Shown here piece by piece: positions 43,175-52,346 of a DNA stretch of 64,000 bases. Position numbers and translations under genes: made by a program. The stretch lies in contig NZ_NTFY01000008.1 in NCBI RefSeq assembly GCF_002289565.1, positions 44,553 to 108,552 on the forward strand. The letters are read 5' to 3'. Position 1 is the first letter of the stretch. Every line of letters starts with the position of its first letter. The stretch is from Rhodopirellula sp. SM50. Its GTDB lineage: Bacteria; Planctomycetota; Planctomycetia; Pirellulales; Pirellulaceae. The notes beneath the pieces were generated by a model, which was not told where the DNA came from, made no database searches, and saw only the letters and a list, made by a program, of their open reading frames with translations.

Positions 43175-44050
43175 CTAGCTGTCTCGATTCGTCACTTCGG
43201 CGACGATCCAGTCGAACAGACTGCTGAGATAGTCTTCACGGATGATGTCGTGATGCAGGTCGTGCGTTCCCTGTGCCCAGATCTTTGTGAGCGCTCGACC
43301 TTGGGATCGCTGAGAGAATTCGATGGAGGCTTGATGGCAGGTGATCTGGTCGGCGTCACCGTGGGTGATCAGGGTGGGCGTGGTGAGTCGGTCGGCGTGA
43401 TCGAGCGCCCAACGTCCGGAATCGATCAAGGCCCTGCCGAGACGGAGGCTGATTCGTTGCTGCACGAGCGGATCGTCGAGAAAAGCTCGTTGCACGTCGG
43501 GATCACGACTGAGCTGGGCCGGATCAACGGGTGTGTTCAACACGTGGTCCGGGCGCATTTTCGCGAACAGTCGCAGCAGAGACAGATGGATCGGTCCTGG
43601 CTGCTTCATCGAACGCAACATCGGCGATCCCGCAATCATCCACTCCACCTTGGAATACTGCCGAAGCTGATGGTTGAGCACAAAGTTGCCTCCCATGCTC
43701 TGCCCTAACAGACCGATCGATGCGTCGGGATGCCGCTCCCTGAGACGATTCAAAAAAATTTCGACGTCGTCCAACAGTGCGTCGTAGCTGGGGATCCGCA
43801 TCCGCGGCCCCGGGCTCTTGCCGTGTCCGACCTGGTCAAAAGCAAACACGCGGATTCCTCGACCGGCAAACCAACGCCCCAAGGCATCGAATCGTCCCGA
43901 GTGGTCGCCCAAACCGTGCACGACTCCCAACACGATCTCTCGCGGAAACACCGGCGACCGCGCAGCGGGGTCGAACCAGGATCGAACGAACCGATCGTCG
44001 CGGCCGAACCTCCACGTTTGCTCGCTACTGATCGTGTCACGCGCGTGCAC
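43175..44050 (-). CDS. Alpha/beta hydrolase, monoacylglycerol-lipase-like
   Basis: A 291-residue cytosolic serine hydrolase starting at a GTG. The nucleophile elbow is GQSMGG (about residue 116), the oxyanion region is VVHGLGDHSGRF, and FAFDQVGHGKSPGPR is typical of monoacylglycerol-lipase and lysophospholipase-type members. The acid lies in ITHGDADQIT and the histidine in GTHDLHHDI. Substrates are probably monoacylglycerols or other small esters. The gene ends directly against a truncated repeat. Confidence 0.85.
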   Translation of the reverse strand: MHARDTISSEQTWRFGRDDRFVRSWFDPAARSPVFPREIVLGVVHGLGDHSGRFDALGRWFAGRGIRVFAFDQVGHGKSPGPRMRIPSYDALLDDVEIFLNRLRERHPDASIGLLGQSMGGNFVLNHQLRQYSKVEWMIAGSPMLRSMKQPGPIHLSLLRLFAKMRPDHVLNTPVDPAQLSRDPDVQRAFLDDPLVQQRISLRLGRALIDSGRWALDHADRLTTPTLITHGDADQITCHQASIEFSQRSQGRALTKIWAQGTHDLHHDIIREDYLSSLFDWIVAEVTNRDS

Positions 44051-44212
44051 GTCGGAAAATCCTCGGTGAGTTCGTTTCGGGCATCTTTAGGCGTGGTACG
44101 GGGGCGATGGGCAAAACAATGGGGGCAGAACGATGGGGCGGAAGGAAGGCAGAATGATACGGGGCAGAATGATGACAGTCCGGGAAACTGCTTGGGGCAG
44201 GAAGATTGAGGA

Positions 44213-44282
44213 GGTAAGAAGATTTGGAAAACGATGGGGCAAGGCGCGACCCAAATTTCCTTACCTCCAAAATCTTCTTACC
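44213..44282. terminator. Inverted repeat, possible terminator after the sorbosone-like gene
   Basis: GGTAAGAAGATTT (44213-44225) pairs with AAATCTTCTTACC (ending 44282), with about 44 bases between. It begins 8 bases beyond the stop codon of the minus-strand gene at 44290. The arms are AT-rich and the loop long, so a simple intrinsic terminator is only one possibility. Purine-rich repeats of GGGGCAGAATGATG type surround it. Confidence 0.4.
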
Positions 44283-44289
44283 CCTTCCG

Positions 44290-45804
44290 CTACTTCGATG
44301 CGGTCGCGTCGCTGGGCCTCTTGGGGATTTCGTTGAGGGTGTAGTAGGCCCGGGTGTGGACCAACTTTCCGCCGTTCGGTTCCCGAATCGCTTGGAAGTC
44401 AAAGTCATGGACGTGACCCTGGACCAATCCGTCAACCTTCAGCTGAACCGTCAGGCCGTCTTCGGACACCATCGCACGAGTCACAGCCGGAGTGGTGTGG
44501 TCGACTTCGGGGCTGCCGTAGCCTTGGCGATAGAGGTGGGTGTAGGTCGTCAGTTGGTAGGATTCCGGTTGCGACGCGAGCTCGGGATCGACGGGTTTGG
44601 TAAACGTCACCCGAAACCCATCAGGCAACGCATTGAGCTGCTTGATTTCGAAGGGGACGATCCCGGTCCAGTCGATTCGTTGGATGGCAAATTCTCGCGG
44701 GCCGCGGACGGGCCAACCGCGGTTGGTGCCGCCGACGATCAAGTCGCCTTGGGGTGTGAACTGACACGCCAACAACCCGGTCGCCAGTCCTTCGCGGAAC
44801 GGGTAGCAGGCGCCTTGCCAAACCCCATTGATCTTTTCGGTCGTCGCGCGCATCACGACACTGAGACTGAAATCGCCGACAAAGATCTGGTTTTCGAACG
44901 GCCCAAATTTGCCGCCGGTGCGATCGACCATGAAACCTGAGATCGATCGTCCCATCTTGATGTACGGAAACACGACCGCGTACGGCACCAACTCTTTGAC
45001 TCGGCGTCGTTCGGTCATCAACCGCGACGGCGTGTTCGGTTCCACCTTCGGCTTTTCCAGGTTTTCCGCCAAGTCGTACCAACGAAAACTCGCCGGATGC
45101 CCCATGAATCCGCCCGGCTCCAAGACCTTCAAGCTGCACGATCCGTTCCAGGGTCCTTGGCTTTCGGCGTAGAACATCACGCCGTGTTCGTTGGGGCCAA
45201 TACCGCAGGGGCTGCGAATGCCGCTGCAAACCGGGATCGTTTTTCCATCGGGAGTGACCTTCACGCACCAGCCGCGAAACGGTTCATCGGACTGATAGGA
45301 TTTGGAAAGACACAGTGCAACCCAAATGTTGCCCTCGGGATCCAGTTTCGAACCGAAGGCGAATTCGTGATAGTTGCGGAATCCCCAAGCGTCGCTGAGG
45401 GTTCGAAAACGGTCCGCCAGTCCGTCACCATTTTCATCGGTGATCTTCGTGACTTCGGTTTGTTGGGTGATGTAGAACGCGTCGTCTTTGAACGACATCC
45501 CGAGGACTTCATCGAGCCCGCTGGCAAAGCGTTTGTATGTCGGTTGCGGGTGATCGTCGAACGCGCCTTCGACCAAGAAGATGTCACCGCGGCGGGTTCC
45601 GATAGCCAACCGATCGTCGGGCAGGACTTCAAAGCTGCCCGCTTCGATCGCCGTGCCTTCGGGCATCGGGATCTCGACGATCTTGTAGTACTTGGATTCC
45701 TCTTCGGCCGTGTCCCAGTATTCACCCAGTGTTTGGGCCCGCGTTGATGACGCCGCGGAGAGGATCAAGGCGAGGACGAGGGTGAGGGTTGCTGTCAGAC
45801 GCAT
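44290..45804 (-). CDS. Secreted sorbosone-dehydrogenase-like propeller protein
   Basis: A 504-residue protein from the ATG at 45804, which begins a good signal peptide (ATLTLVLALILSAASSTRAQ). The frame upstream to 45975 is repeat DNA and is excluded. The sequence LPDDRLAIGTRRGDIFLVEG, then DENGDGLADRF, LDPEGNIWVALCLS and GGTNRGWPVRGP matches the PQQ-sorbosone-dehydrogenase-like/DUF7133 propeller family of planctomycetes. No cysteine heme motif is present, unlike longer relatives. It lies downstream of the six-heme cytochrome on the same strand, and the two may work together in sugar oxidation. Confidence 0.8.
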   Translation of the reverse strand: MRLTATLTLVLALILSAASSTRAQTLGEYWDTAEEESKYYKIVEIPMPEGTAIEAGSFEVLPDDRLAIGTRRGDIFLVEGAFDDHPQPTYKRFASGLDEVLGMSFKDDAFYITQQTEVTKITDENGDGLADRFRTLSDAWGFRNYHEFAFGSKLDPEGNIWVALCLSKSYQSDEPFRGWCVKVTPDGKTIPVCSGIRSPCGIGPNEHGVMFYAESQGPWNGSCSLKVLEPGGFMGHPASFRWYDLAENLEKPKVEPNTPSRLMTERRRVKELVPYAVVFPYIKMGRSISGFMVDRTGGKFGPFENQIFVGDFSLSVVMRATTEKINGVWQGACYPFREGLATGLLACQFTPQGDLIVGGTNRGWPVRGPREFAIQRIDWTGIVPFEIKQLNALPDGFRVTFTKPVDPELASQPESYQLTTYTHLYRQGYGSPEVDHTTPAVTRAMVSEDGLTVQLKVDGLVQGHVHDFDFQAIREPNGGKLVHTRAYYTLNEIPKRPSDATASK

Positions 45805-45845
45805 GTGGCTTCGATTGTTGATCGGTGTTTCGTAGTCTGGAACGA

Positions 45846-45964
45846 GTGGGATAGGCTTCCAGCCTGTCGTTGCGGCGGAGCAGGAGGCAAAGCCTCCAGG
45901 ACCTTGCGTTCCCAGGCGGAGCCCGGGAACGAGTGGGGGATGACAGGCTGGAAGCCTATCCCAC
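45846..45964. repeat. Inverted pair of the 23-bp repeat
   Basis: A minus-orientation copy (45846-45868) and a plus-orientation copy (45942-45964) of the 23-mer face each other. They enclose GGAGGCAAAGCCTCC and CGTTCCCAGGCGGAGCCCGG, so the whole segment can fold. It ends 4 bases from the cytochrome stop codon at 45969. Confidence 0.85.
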
Positions 45965-45968
45965 TGGG

Positions 45969-48794
45969 TTACCATCGGTACTGGACCTCCAGCCTGGTGC
46001 TGCCGGGCGGCAGGGTCAGCGGGACGACCAGTTGCATCCCGGTTTCCGATTGCACGATGTCCGCCTGGTGTTGTGGATCGATTCGGACACTCAGCTTGTC
46101 GTCGACGAGAAATGTTTGCTTGTCGATGGATTTCACGGTCTGGCCCGACGCGACGCGAAAGACCAGGTGGTTTCGCTTGTCTTTCGACGTGAAGTTCACC
46201 GCTCGTTTGAACACCGTTTGATCGGAGTCCGCGTCTTTCGAATCGACCGTGTAGTCTTCGATTTCGACTTCACCAAATCGATACGTCCAGGTAGGTCGGC
46301 CGATGTCGTCCAGGTGATAGCCGGTGAATTGGTGATGCGGCGGACGACCTTCGTCGACGATCCAGGGTGTTTGGGCGTCGTCCAAATCCGGCCCGGGTGG
46401 GAAACGAATCAAGTCGCTTCCCAGAGGTCGCACGGTTCCGTGCCCCTGGCTGCGCCAGACGCCGCCCGGATCAGCGAAGTCACCTTTCCAAATCATCGCC
46501 AACCGCATCTGTTCGGCGTCAAAGGCCAGATTCAATCCGCCCGGATAGCCGACCCCGATGCCTCGTTTGCCGATGCCTGGATAGCTTCGACGCAGCATCA
46601 CGGCGCGGCCCTGATCGGCCAACAATCGGATCGGTTCTAACTGCAATCCGCGCGGCGTCCTGGCCTGCCGCCCTTCGAGCAGGTACTCCCAGACCGCTCC
46701 GATTTGAAGGTTCGGGTCCCCGCCCAGGATCTCTTTGCGGATCGCTTTTCCGCCCGGCCAAAACGAGGGCATCACCGTTCCCGGGCTGACCAATTGCGGC
46801 GAGACCATGTATTGATAGAACCATTCCCGATGAAGGCGTTGGGCCATTTCGGTCAGGTCGACCGCCGGCATGGTTTGCGCCGGTTTGTGTTGAAAGGTGT
46901 GGCAAGCGATGCAGTTCAGCCCCCCGTTGCCGACTAGTTCCAAGCCCGTTTTGCGAGCTTCCTTGGGATCCTGCGTCTCGATGATTTCGACCAGCGGCTT
47001 GGGGTCAACCGATGCGAACCGGTCGACCAAGTGGGCCACGTTGGCCGCGCCGTATTGCGGCATTCTGGTTTTCATGTAGGGGCGGATGGAGCGACCGTTG
47101 ACCAACACATCGCGCATCCATTTGGAACGCAGCTTCCCTCCGACGCCGCTCAACGTCGGCGGGATCCGTCCTTGGGGACCGAGGTTTTCATTGGTCGTGT
47201 GAAAGTACGGATCGCGTTGGTCCGACACCCCGCCCCAGCCATCGCGCGTGTGGCAGCGGTCACAGCGAAACGTTGCCATCGTCAAAACGACGTGTTCTCG
47301 ATCATCAAGCGAGACGGCGGACGCTTGGAGAGCCACACGAATCGCGTCGCGCTGGGCGTCGTCCAATGAATAATTCGCCCACGCGCCCGACTTCGCCGAC
47401 AGACAGCCGTGCGCCGTGTTCAATTCAGTCAGCGAGGGATAGTGTTCGGCACGCCCTCGGGCCTGAACCTGTTGCGTTTGGCCGTCCTCGGCGACATGGC
47501 ACTGGACGCAACCGAGTTCGGTGAACGACTTGCGGCCGGACCGAATCATGTCGGGATCGGTTTGCATCGGCTGGCGATCAGCATCGGCCCCCGCACCGCG
47601 GACCAGATAGTTTGCCAAATCGACCGCTTCCCAGTGCGTCAGTTTCATGTCGGGCATGCGTCCAGAGGGGCGTACCGAATGCGGATTTTCCAGGAAGGCC
47701 GAAAGTCCGTCGACGCTGTACTTCTGGCTCAGATCGCCGAGGGCAACCGAACTGTCGGCCATCAACTCGCCGCCGTCTTGGCCGCGCGGTGAATGGCAGG
47801 CGACGCATCCGACCGAGTGAAACAGTTCTCGACCGCGCGCCGCCGACTGGGGGTCGATCGATCCTCGTTTGAAAGGATCCTTCGCCAGCGACACCAGGTA
47901 CTGGGTGATCGCGGTCGACGCCGCATCGCGATCATCGTCGGAGAGATGCCGCATCAGATCCGGCATACTGGTCCCCGGCTTCACGCCGTGGGGATCCGCG
48001 ATGAATCGTCGGATGTAATGCGGATCGATTCGCGATGCCGCCGCGGTCAGAACCGGAGCCTGTTTGGGCGGCGTAGAAGAGTGCATCGTCGGTGCCGCGG
48101 CGTTGTCTCCATGACAGCGGACGCAACCGAACTGGTCCATCAAAACCAATCCGCGGATTCGAGGATCCAGCATCGTGGACCGTAATGCGGGCATCGACGC
48201 GGCGACGTTCGGTGCCTGCGCGGTTTGGGCGATGTCCATCAGGTATTTGACCAGATCCAAAAACTGTTGCCGGTCGTTAAGTTGATCGGCCAGTTTGGTC
48301 GGCATCGCAGAAACCGTTTGCGGTTCCATGCGATCGATGTCGTCGCGCGGGATCACGATCAAGCGATTGGCATCGGACAGTTCCCTCAGCATGATCGAGT
48401 CAGCGTCTTGCCGGATGACTCGCCCGGTCGCCACTCGGCCTTCCAGAGTCAGGATTTTTACCGATTCGAATCCCTTGGCGATCGACTTGGACGGTTGCAG
48501 GATGGCTTCGACGATCGTTTCGTCATTCCGATCTGCGGAGCCCTGGGTCAGGTCCGGTCCGAGTAGATCGACGGCGCCCTGGGCATGGCACTTGGTGCAC
48601 GAGAGCGACTGGGTTGAAAACAGAATGGCTCCCCGGACCGCATCTCCCCGCTCCCGTGCCTGGGCGGCCAGCGAGCGGCTGCCCTCGGCGAGTAGTTGAT
48701 CGGTCAACGAGGGTTGCGGGAGGGACTGGGCAGGGCACCGCGCGGCATGGTAACCGAGTACAAGCAGCAGTCCGGCGAGCAGGATTCGATTCAC
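45969..48794 (-). CDS. Secreted six-heme c-type cytochrome
   Basis: A 941-residue protein starting at a GTG at 48794, followed by a signal sequence (NRILLAGLLLVLGYHAARCPAQS). There are six CxxCH heme sites: CTKCH (66), CVRCH (224), CVACH (329), CVQCH (428), CDRCH (510) and CIACH (627), numbered from that start. The C-terminal third (about 700-941) is a separate beta domain without hemes. The repeated design (heme, helices, the next heme) suggests tandem single-heme domains. It is a likely electron acceptor chain for a dehydrogenase, and the downstream sorbosone-like gene fits that. The start is uncertain because no ATG lies near the signal sequence. Confidence 0.8.
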   Translation of the reverse strand: MNRILLAGLLLVLGYHAARCPAQSLPQPSLTDQLLAEGSRSLAAQARERGDAVRGAILFSTQSLSCTKCHAQGAVDLLGPDLTQGSADRNDETIVEAILQPSKSIAKGFESVKILTLEGRVATGRVIRQDADSIMLRELSDANRLIVIPRDDIDRMEPQTVSAMPTKLADQLNDRQQFLDLVKYLMDIAQTAQAPNVAASMPALRSTMLDPRIRGLVLMDQFGCVRCHGDNAAAPTMHSSTPPKQAPVLTAAASRIDPHYIRRFIADPHGVKPGTSMPDLMRHLSDDDRDAASTAITQYLVSLAKDPFKRGSIDPQSAARGRELFHSVGCVACHSPRGQDGGELMADSSVALGDLSQKYSVDGLSAFLENPHSVRPSGRMPDMKLTHWEAVDLANYLVRGAGADADRQPMQTDPDMIRSGRKSFTELGCVQCHVAEDGQTQQVQARGRAEHYPSLTELNTAHGCLSAKSGAWANYSLDDAQRDAIRVALQASAVSLDDREHVVLTMATFRCDRCHTRDGWGGVSDQRDPYFHTTNENLGPQGRIPPTLSGVGGKLRSKWMRDVLVNGRSIRPYMKTRMPQYGAANVAHLVDRFASVDPKPLVEIIETQDPKEARKTGLELVGNGGLNCIACHTFQHKPAQTMPAVDLTEMAQRLHREWFYQYMVSPQLVSPGTVMPSFWPGGKAIRKEILGGDPNLQIGAVWEYLLEGRQARTPRGLQLEPIRLLADQGRAVMLRRSYPGIGKRGIGVGYPGGLNLAFDAEQMRLAMIWKGDFADPGGVWRSQGHGTVRPLGSDLIRFPPGPDLDDAQTPWIVDEGRPPHHQFTGYHLDDIGRPTWTYRFGEVEIEDYTVDSKDADSDQTVFKRAVNFTSKDKRNHLVFRVASGQTVKSIDKQTFLVDDKLSVRIDPQHQADIVQSETGMQLVVPLTLPPGSTRLEVQYRW

Positions 48795-49048
48795 GCCAAG
48801 GGTTCTCGTCTGATGATCAAGGTTCTTGTTCGATGTCGACAGTGTAACTGCAGTGTAGAGCAAGCATCTGGCTTGCCGAAGCAGAGCAGAGCGACTCTGC
48901 CACAAGAAACCGGCGTGACACGGCGTCGCGGTGCGCGATACGCAGTCCTGAGCCGTGTTTGCGCACGTCCCATTGGTCGAAACCCTTTCTTGCGAGGCAG
49001 GGCGAGCCGCGCCGTCGTTGGGCTAACGGTCTTCGTCATGACGCAACT

Positions 49049-49390
49049 CGTTCCCAGGCTCCGCCCTACGCCGTGAACGACTTTTAAGCATTGGGCTTGC
49101 GTCCAATGTCACGCCCTTTGGCTCTAAAGGTGTTAGCGGAACGGCGCGAGCCGTCCGGTCACGCTTCAATAATACCGTGAAAGACCGGAGAGGCTCGCGC
49201 CCTACCGCTAACAACAACACCCCGCTTAGCGTCAAAGAAGATGGCATTGGGCCTGCGCATCTTTGCCAACACACCGGAGGGCTCGCGCCCTGCCGCTAAA
49301 AACTCAATGCCAACACACCGGAGGGCTCGCGTCCTGCCGCTAAAACCTCAAGAAACACATGGGAAAAACGCTTCACAGCGTTGGCTGACG
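49049..49390. repeat. Compound palindromic repeat with several core copies
   Basis: It begins CGTTCCCAGGCTCCGCCCTA, then CGCCGTGAACGACTTTT. Three or four core halves follow (AGCGGAACGGCGCGAGCCG, GGCTCGCGCCCTACCGCTAA, GGCTCGCGCCCTGCCGCTAA, GGCTCGCGTCCTGCCGCTAA). It ends AAAACGCTTCACAGCGTTGG, the arm type seen at 38246-38390. So both outer-arm types occur in one element. The gap 48795-49495 is otherwise without genes. Confidence 0.85.
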
Positions 49391-49409
49391 GGGGTCGGCC
49401 GGGGCGGCC

Positions 49410-49508
49410 GAGGATCGCAAGCTGGAAGCTTACGCCACTGCCGAGGATCGCAAGCTGGAAGCTTACTCCACGGGTGAGGATGGCAAGCTGGAGGCTTACT
49501 CCGCGGCG
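49410..49508. repeat. Three 33-bp tandem units running into a gene's 3' end
   Basis: Units start at 49410, 49443 and 49476, exactly 33 bp apart, each containing GCAAGCTGGA then GGCTTAC or AGCTTAC. The third unit supplies the stop codon and last codons of the flavoprotein gene, whose stop lies at 49496-49498. Confidence 0.88.
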
Positions 49509-50773
49509 GCGATTCCGGCAGCTCGTCCGGTGCTGAAGGCGGCTTGAAAGTTGTAGCCTCCGATCCAACCATCGACGTCCAGCACTTCGCCGGCGATGTA
49601 GAGCCCCGAGACCTTGCGACTTTCCATCGTTCGCGGATCCACTTCCGACAGCTTCACGCCACCGGCGGTGACCTCCGCCTTGGCGAACCCTCGGGTGCCT
49701 TGCACGGGAAACGTCGCGCATTTCAGCCCACTGACCAGAGCTTGCAGCTTATCGCGTGAAAGTTCTGCGATCGGGCACTCGGCGTCGCTTGCCCGGGCAA
49801 CCGATTCGGCCAGTCGACTTGGCAACCACTCTGAGATCACGGCGGTGGTCGTGCGGCGTCCCCCGCCGCCACGATCGGTCAGTGCTTTCTCGATCTGCGG
49901 GACCGACAACTCGGGCACCAGATCAACGGCCAAGGTGACGTCGTCGAACGAATCGGCACGGGTGATCGCACCGCTGACGTCCATGGCGGCGGGCCCGGAG
50001 AACCCCAGGTGCGTGAACAGCCAACTGCTGCGGCGGCTGACCAGCGGCTTGCGTTTGGAGGGTGCCTTGGTTTGCCAATCACTGCGTTGGTAAACCGAAG
50101 CGATGCAATCATCGAGCGTTAAACCGGACAGGCTGTGCGTCCAATCGTATCCACCGACCAAGGGAACCAGTGCCGGTCGGGTCCGCACGATGGTGTGGCC
50201 CAACTTGTGCAACCAGGCGTACGCATCGCCGGTGGTGCCGCAGCCGGGCCAGCTTTTGCCGCCGGCGGTCACGATCAGCCGATCGCAGCGGATCGATTCC
50301 GATTCGGTATGGACCACCCACTGGTCGGCCGTTTTTTCCACCGCGGTGACGGCACAACGCAATTGAAGCTTCACTCCCGCTTGGGCGGCGCGTCGTTGCA
50401 AGGCGTCGCGAACGTGGATCGCGCGGTCCGATTGCGGAAACACCTTCCCGGTCGACTCCACCTTGGTCTGCACCCCGTGCTCGTGAAACATCGCCACGAC
50501 CTCAGCCGGTCCGAAGGCACCGACGGACTTTTGCAAAAATCGCCCCGCTTTGCCAAAGGCCTGGACGATCCCCTTGGCATCGGTGTCCTGGGTGATGTTG
50601 CAGCGGGTTCCACCGGACATCAAGATCTTGACCCCGGTTTTGCCATTCTTCTCCAACAGCAGTACGCTCGCCCCCCTCATCGCGGCCTCCGCCGCAGCGA
50701 CCAAACCGGCCGCCCCGGCACCGATCACCACGATTGACTGTGCGGATTTGTCGAGCATGGGTGAATTGGTCAT
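49496..50773 (-). CDS. NAD(P)/FAD-dependent oxidoreductase, HI0933/YhiN family
   Basis: A 425-residue cytosolic flavoprotein. The FAD motif is VVIGAGAAGLVAAAEAAMRG (15-34) with LLEKNGKTGVKILMSGGTRCN, the signature of the HI0933/YhiN (BaiN-like) family. GGKSWPGCGTTGDAYAWLHKLGH and the ending GLYIAGEVLDVDGWIGGYNFQAAFSTG also match. Some members reduce dehydro-bile acids, but this function does not apply generally and the substrate here is unknown. Its stop codon is provided by a tandem repeat unit. Confidence 0.85.
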   Translation of the reverse strand: MTNSPMLDKSAQSIVVIGAGAAGLVAAAEAAMRGASVLLLEKNGKTGVKILMSGGTRCNITQDTDAKGIVQAFGKAGRFLQKSVGAFGPAEVVAMFHEHGVQTKVESTGKVFPQSDRAIHVRDALQRRAAQAGVKLQLRCAVTAVEKTADQWVVHTESESIRCDRLIVTAGGKSWPGCGTTGDAYAWLHKLGHTIVRTRPALVPLVGGYDWTHSLSGLTLDDCIASVYQRSDWQTKAPSKRKPLVSRRSSWLFTHLGFSGPAAMDVSGAITRADSFDDVTLAVDLVPELSVPQIEKALTDRGGGGRRTTTAVISEWLPSRLAESVARASDAECPIAELSRDKLQALVSGLKCATFPVQGTRGFAKAEVTAGGVKLSEVDPRTMESRKVSGLYIAGEVLDVDGWIGGYNFQAAFSTGRAAGIAAAE

Positions 50774-50990
50774 GTGCGGTCTGCCTGCGACAATCGTGAC
50801 GTCAGTAACTTTGGGGAATATGCGGGCAAGGCCGTAAGAAGCGATTTAAACTGGGGGTTTACTAGGACGGCCGGTCAAATTTGCCCACTTCCAAGGACGA
50901 TACAATCCAAACGAGGATTCCGTTCGACCACGAGGTTTGCCTAACCGCGTGTCGGATCACCACCGCGACCCACTTCACGATTGTTCTGCG

Positions 50991-52160
50991 ATGTCCGTTG
51001 ATAGCCCAGCCCAACTCGCCAGCGACACTAGTCCAGACCCGCAACGAGCGCCGAAGGTGGTTCCTGCCCCGCCTCGGGGCGACGGCAAGTTTTCCTTTGC
51101 CGAAGCGCGCAATCTAATCGGTGATTTGACGAAACCGAATCCGCGAATCTACTGGACAGATTTCTTGCTGTCGATCGTCGGCGGCTTCATTGCCTTAAAC
51201 GCGACGCTGCACGTGCCGCGATTGTTCTGGCCGGCACCGTGGGTGATTCCCGTTGTGATCGTGTCGTACCTGGCGACCGTGCTGTTGTTCATGCGCTCGG
51301 TGATGTTCATTCACGAGCTGGTCCATTTGCCCAAAGAAGGGTTCAAAGGATTTCGGTTCGCTTGGAATGCCTTGTGCGGCATCCCGTTGTTTGTGCCGTC
51401 GTTTCTGTATTATCCGCACGTCGATCACCATCGACGCAAACATTACGGCACTGACCATGATGGAGAATACCTGTCGCTCAGCCATCACAGCCCGTGGATG
51501 ATTATCGGCTTTATCGGCCAGGCGCTGATCATTCCCGTTTTGGGCCTGTTTCGATTCGTGGTGCTGAGCCCGGTCTGCTGGCTGATCCCGGGAGCCCGCG
51601 CGTTTGTGCACCGCCATGCGTCGACGATGGTCGTGGATCCGTTTTACGAGCGTGACGATCCGTCGGACAAGGAAATGCGGATCGTCGTGATGCAGGAGTT
51701 CTTTTGTTTTCTGGTCGGAAGCGGATTGATCTTTCGCCACAAGATTGTGACCGGGGAATGGTTTGATCCGTTGTGGATCGTCGCGTACAGCGTTGCGATT
51801 GGATTGTTGACGCTGAATGAAGTCCGCACACTGGGAGCGCATCGCTGGACGGGCGACGGCGGCGAGATGACGTTTGAAGAACAATTGCTCGATTCGGTCA
51901 ACTATCCCCACCACCCCTGGATCAGCGAACTGTGGGGTCCGATCGGAACCCGCTACCACGCCTTGCACCACTTGTTCCCCCGCTTGCCCTATCACAACCT
52001 GGGCGAAGCTCATCGTCGGCTGATCGAGGGGTTGCCGGCCGACTCGCCGTATCACCGAACGGTCGCGACCAGTTTGACCGCCGAGATCAAGGCGCTTTGG
52101 CGACGGGCACGCGATCGTGGGAAATCAGCCGATAGCGAACCGACCGCGATGGCGGCGTGA
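50991..52160 (+). CDS. Membrane fatty acid desaturase-like protein
   Basis: About 389 residues from the ATG at 50991; a TTG at 50937 would add 18 residues. The three histidine boxes of membrane desaturases and hydroxylases are HELVH, HVDHHRRKH and HALHHLFP, set among four or more hydrophobic segments. They would bind two irons facing the cytosol. The closest relatives are lipid desaturases and beta-carotene-type hydroxylases. The substrate is probably a fatty acyl or lipid chain, so the gene likely tunes membrane fluidity. Confidence 0.85.
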   Translation: MSVDSPAQLASDTSPDPQRAPKVVPAPPRGDGKFSFAEARNLIGDLTKPNPRIYWTDFLLSIVGGFIALNATLHVPRLFWPAPWVIPVVIVSYLATVLLFMRSVMFIHELVHLPKEGFKGFRFAWNALCGIPLFVPSFLYYPHVDHHRRKHYGTDHDGEYLSLSHHSPWMIIGFIGQALIIPVLGLFRFVVLSPVCWLIPGARAFVHRHASTMVVDPFYERDDPSDKEMRIVVMQEFFCFLVGSGLIFRHKIVTGEWFDPLWIVAYSVAIGLLTLNEVRTLGAHRWTGDGGEMTFEEQLLDSVNYPHHPWISELWGPIGTRYHALHHLFPRLPYHNLGEAHRRLIEGLPADSPYHRTVATSLTAEIKALWRRARDRGKSADSEPTAMAA

Positions 52161-52346
52161 TCAACCGCTGAGCCATTGTCGCGCACGTTGGTGTCGAGGC
52201 ATTCGCCAACGACCGGTATTGGGCTTCTTGCGTGATCGGCACCGCGTACGTGATACTGCGGCCTTGAGGAGACGAGCGACCACGGCGGTGCGTGTCGCCC
52301 CTGGTCGGAATTGCCCACGGTTGATCGGACGAAGCGGAGCCCAGGC

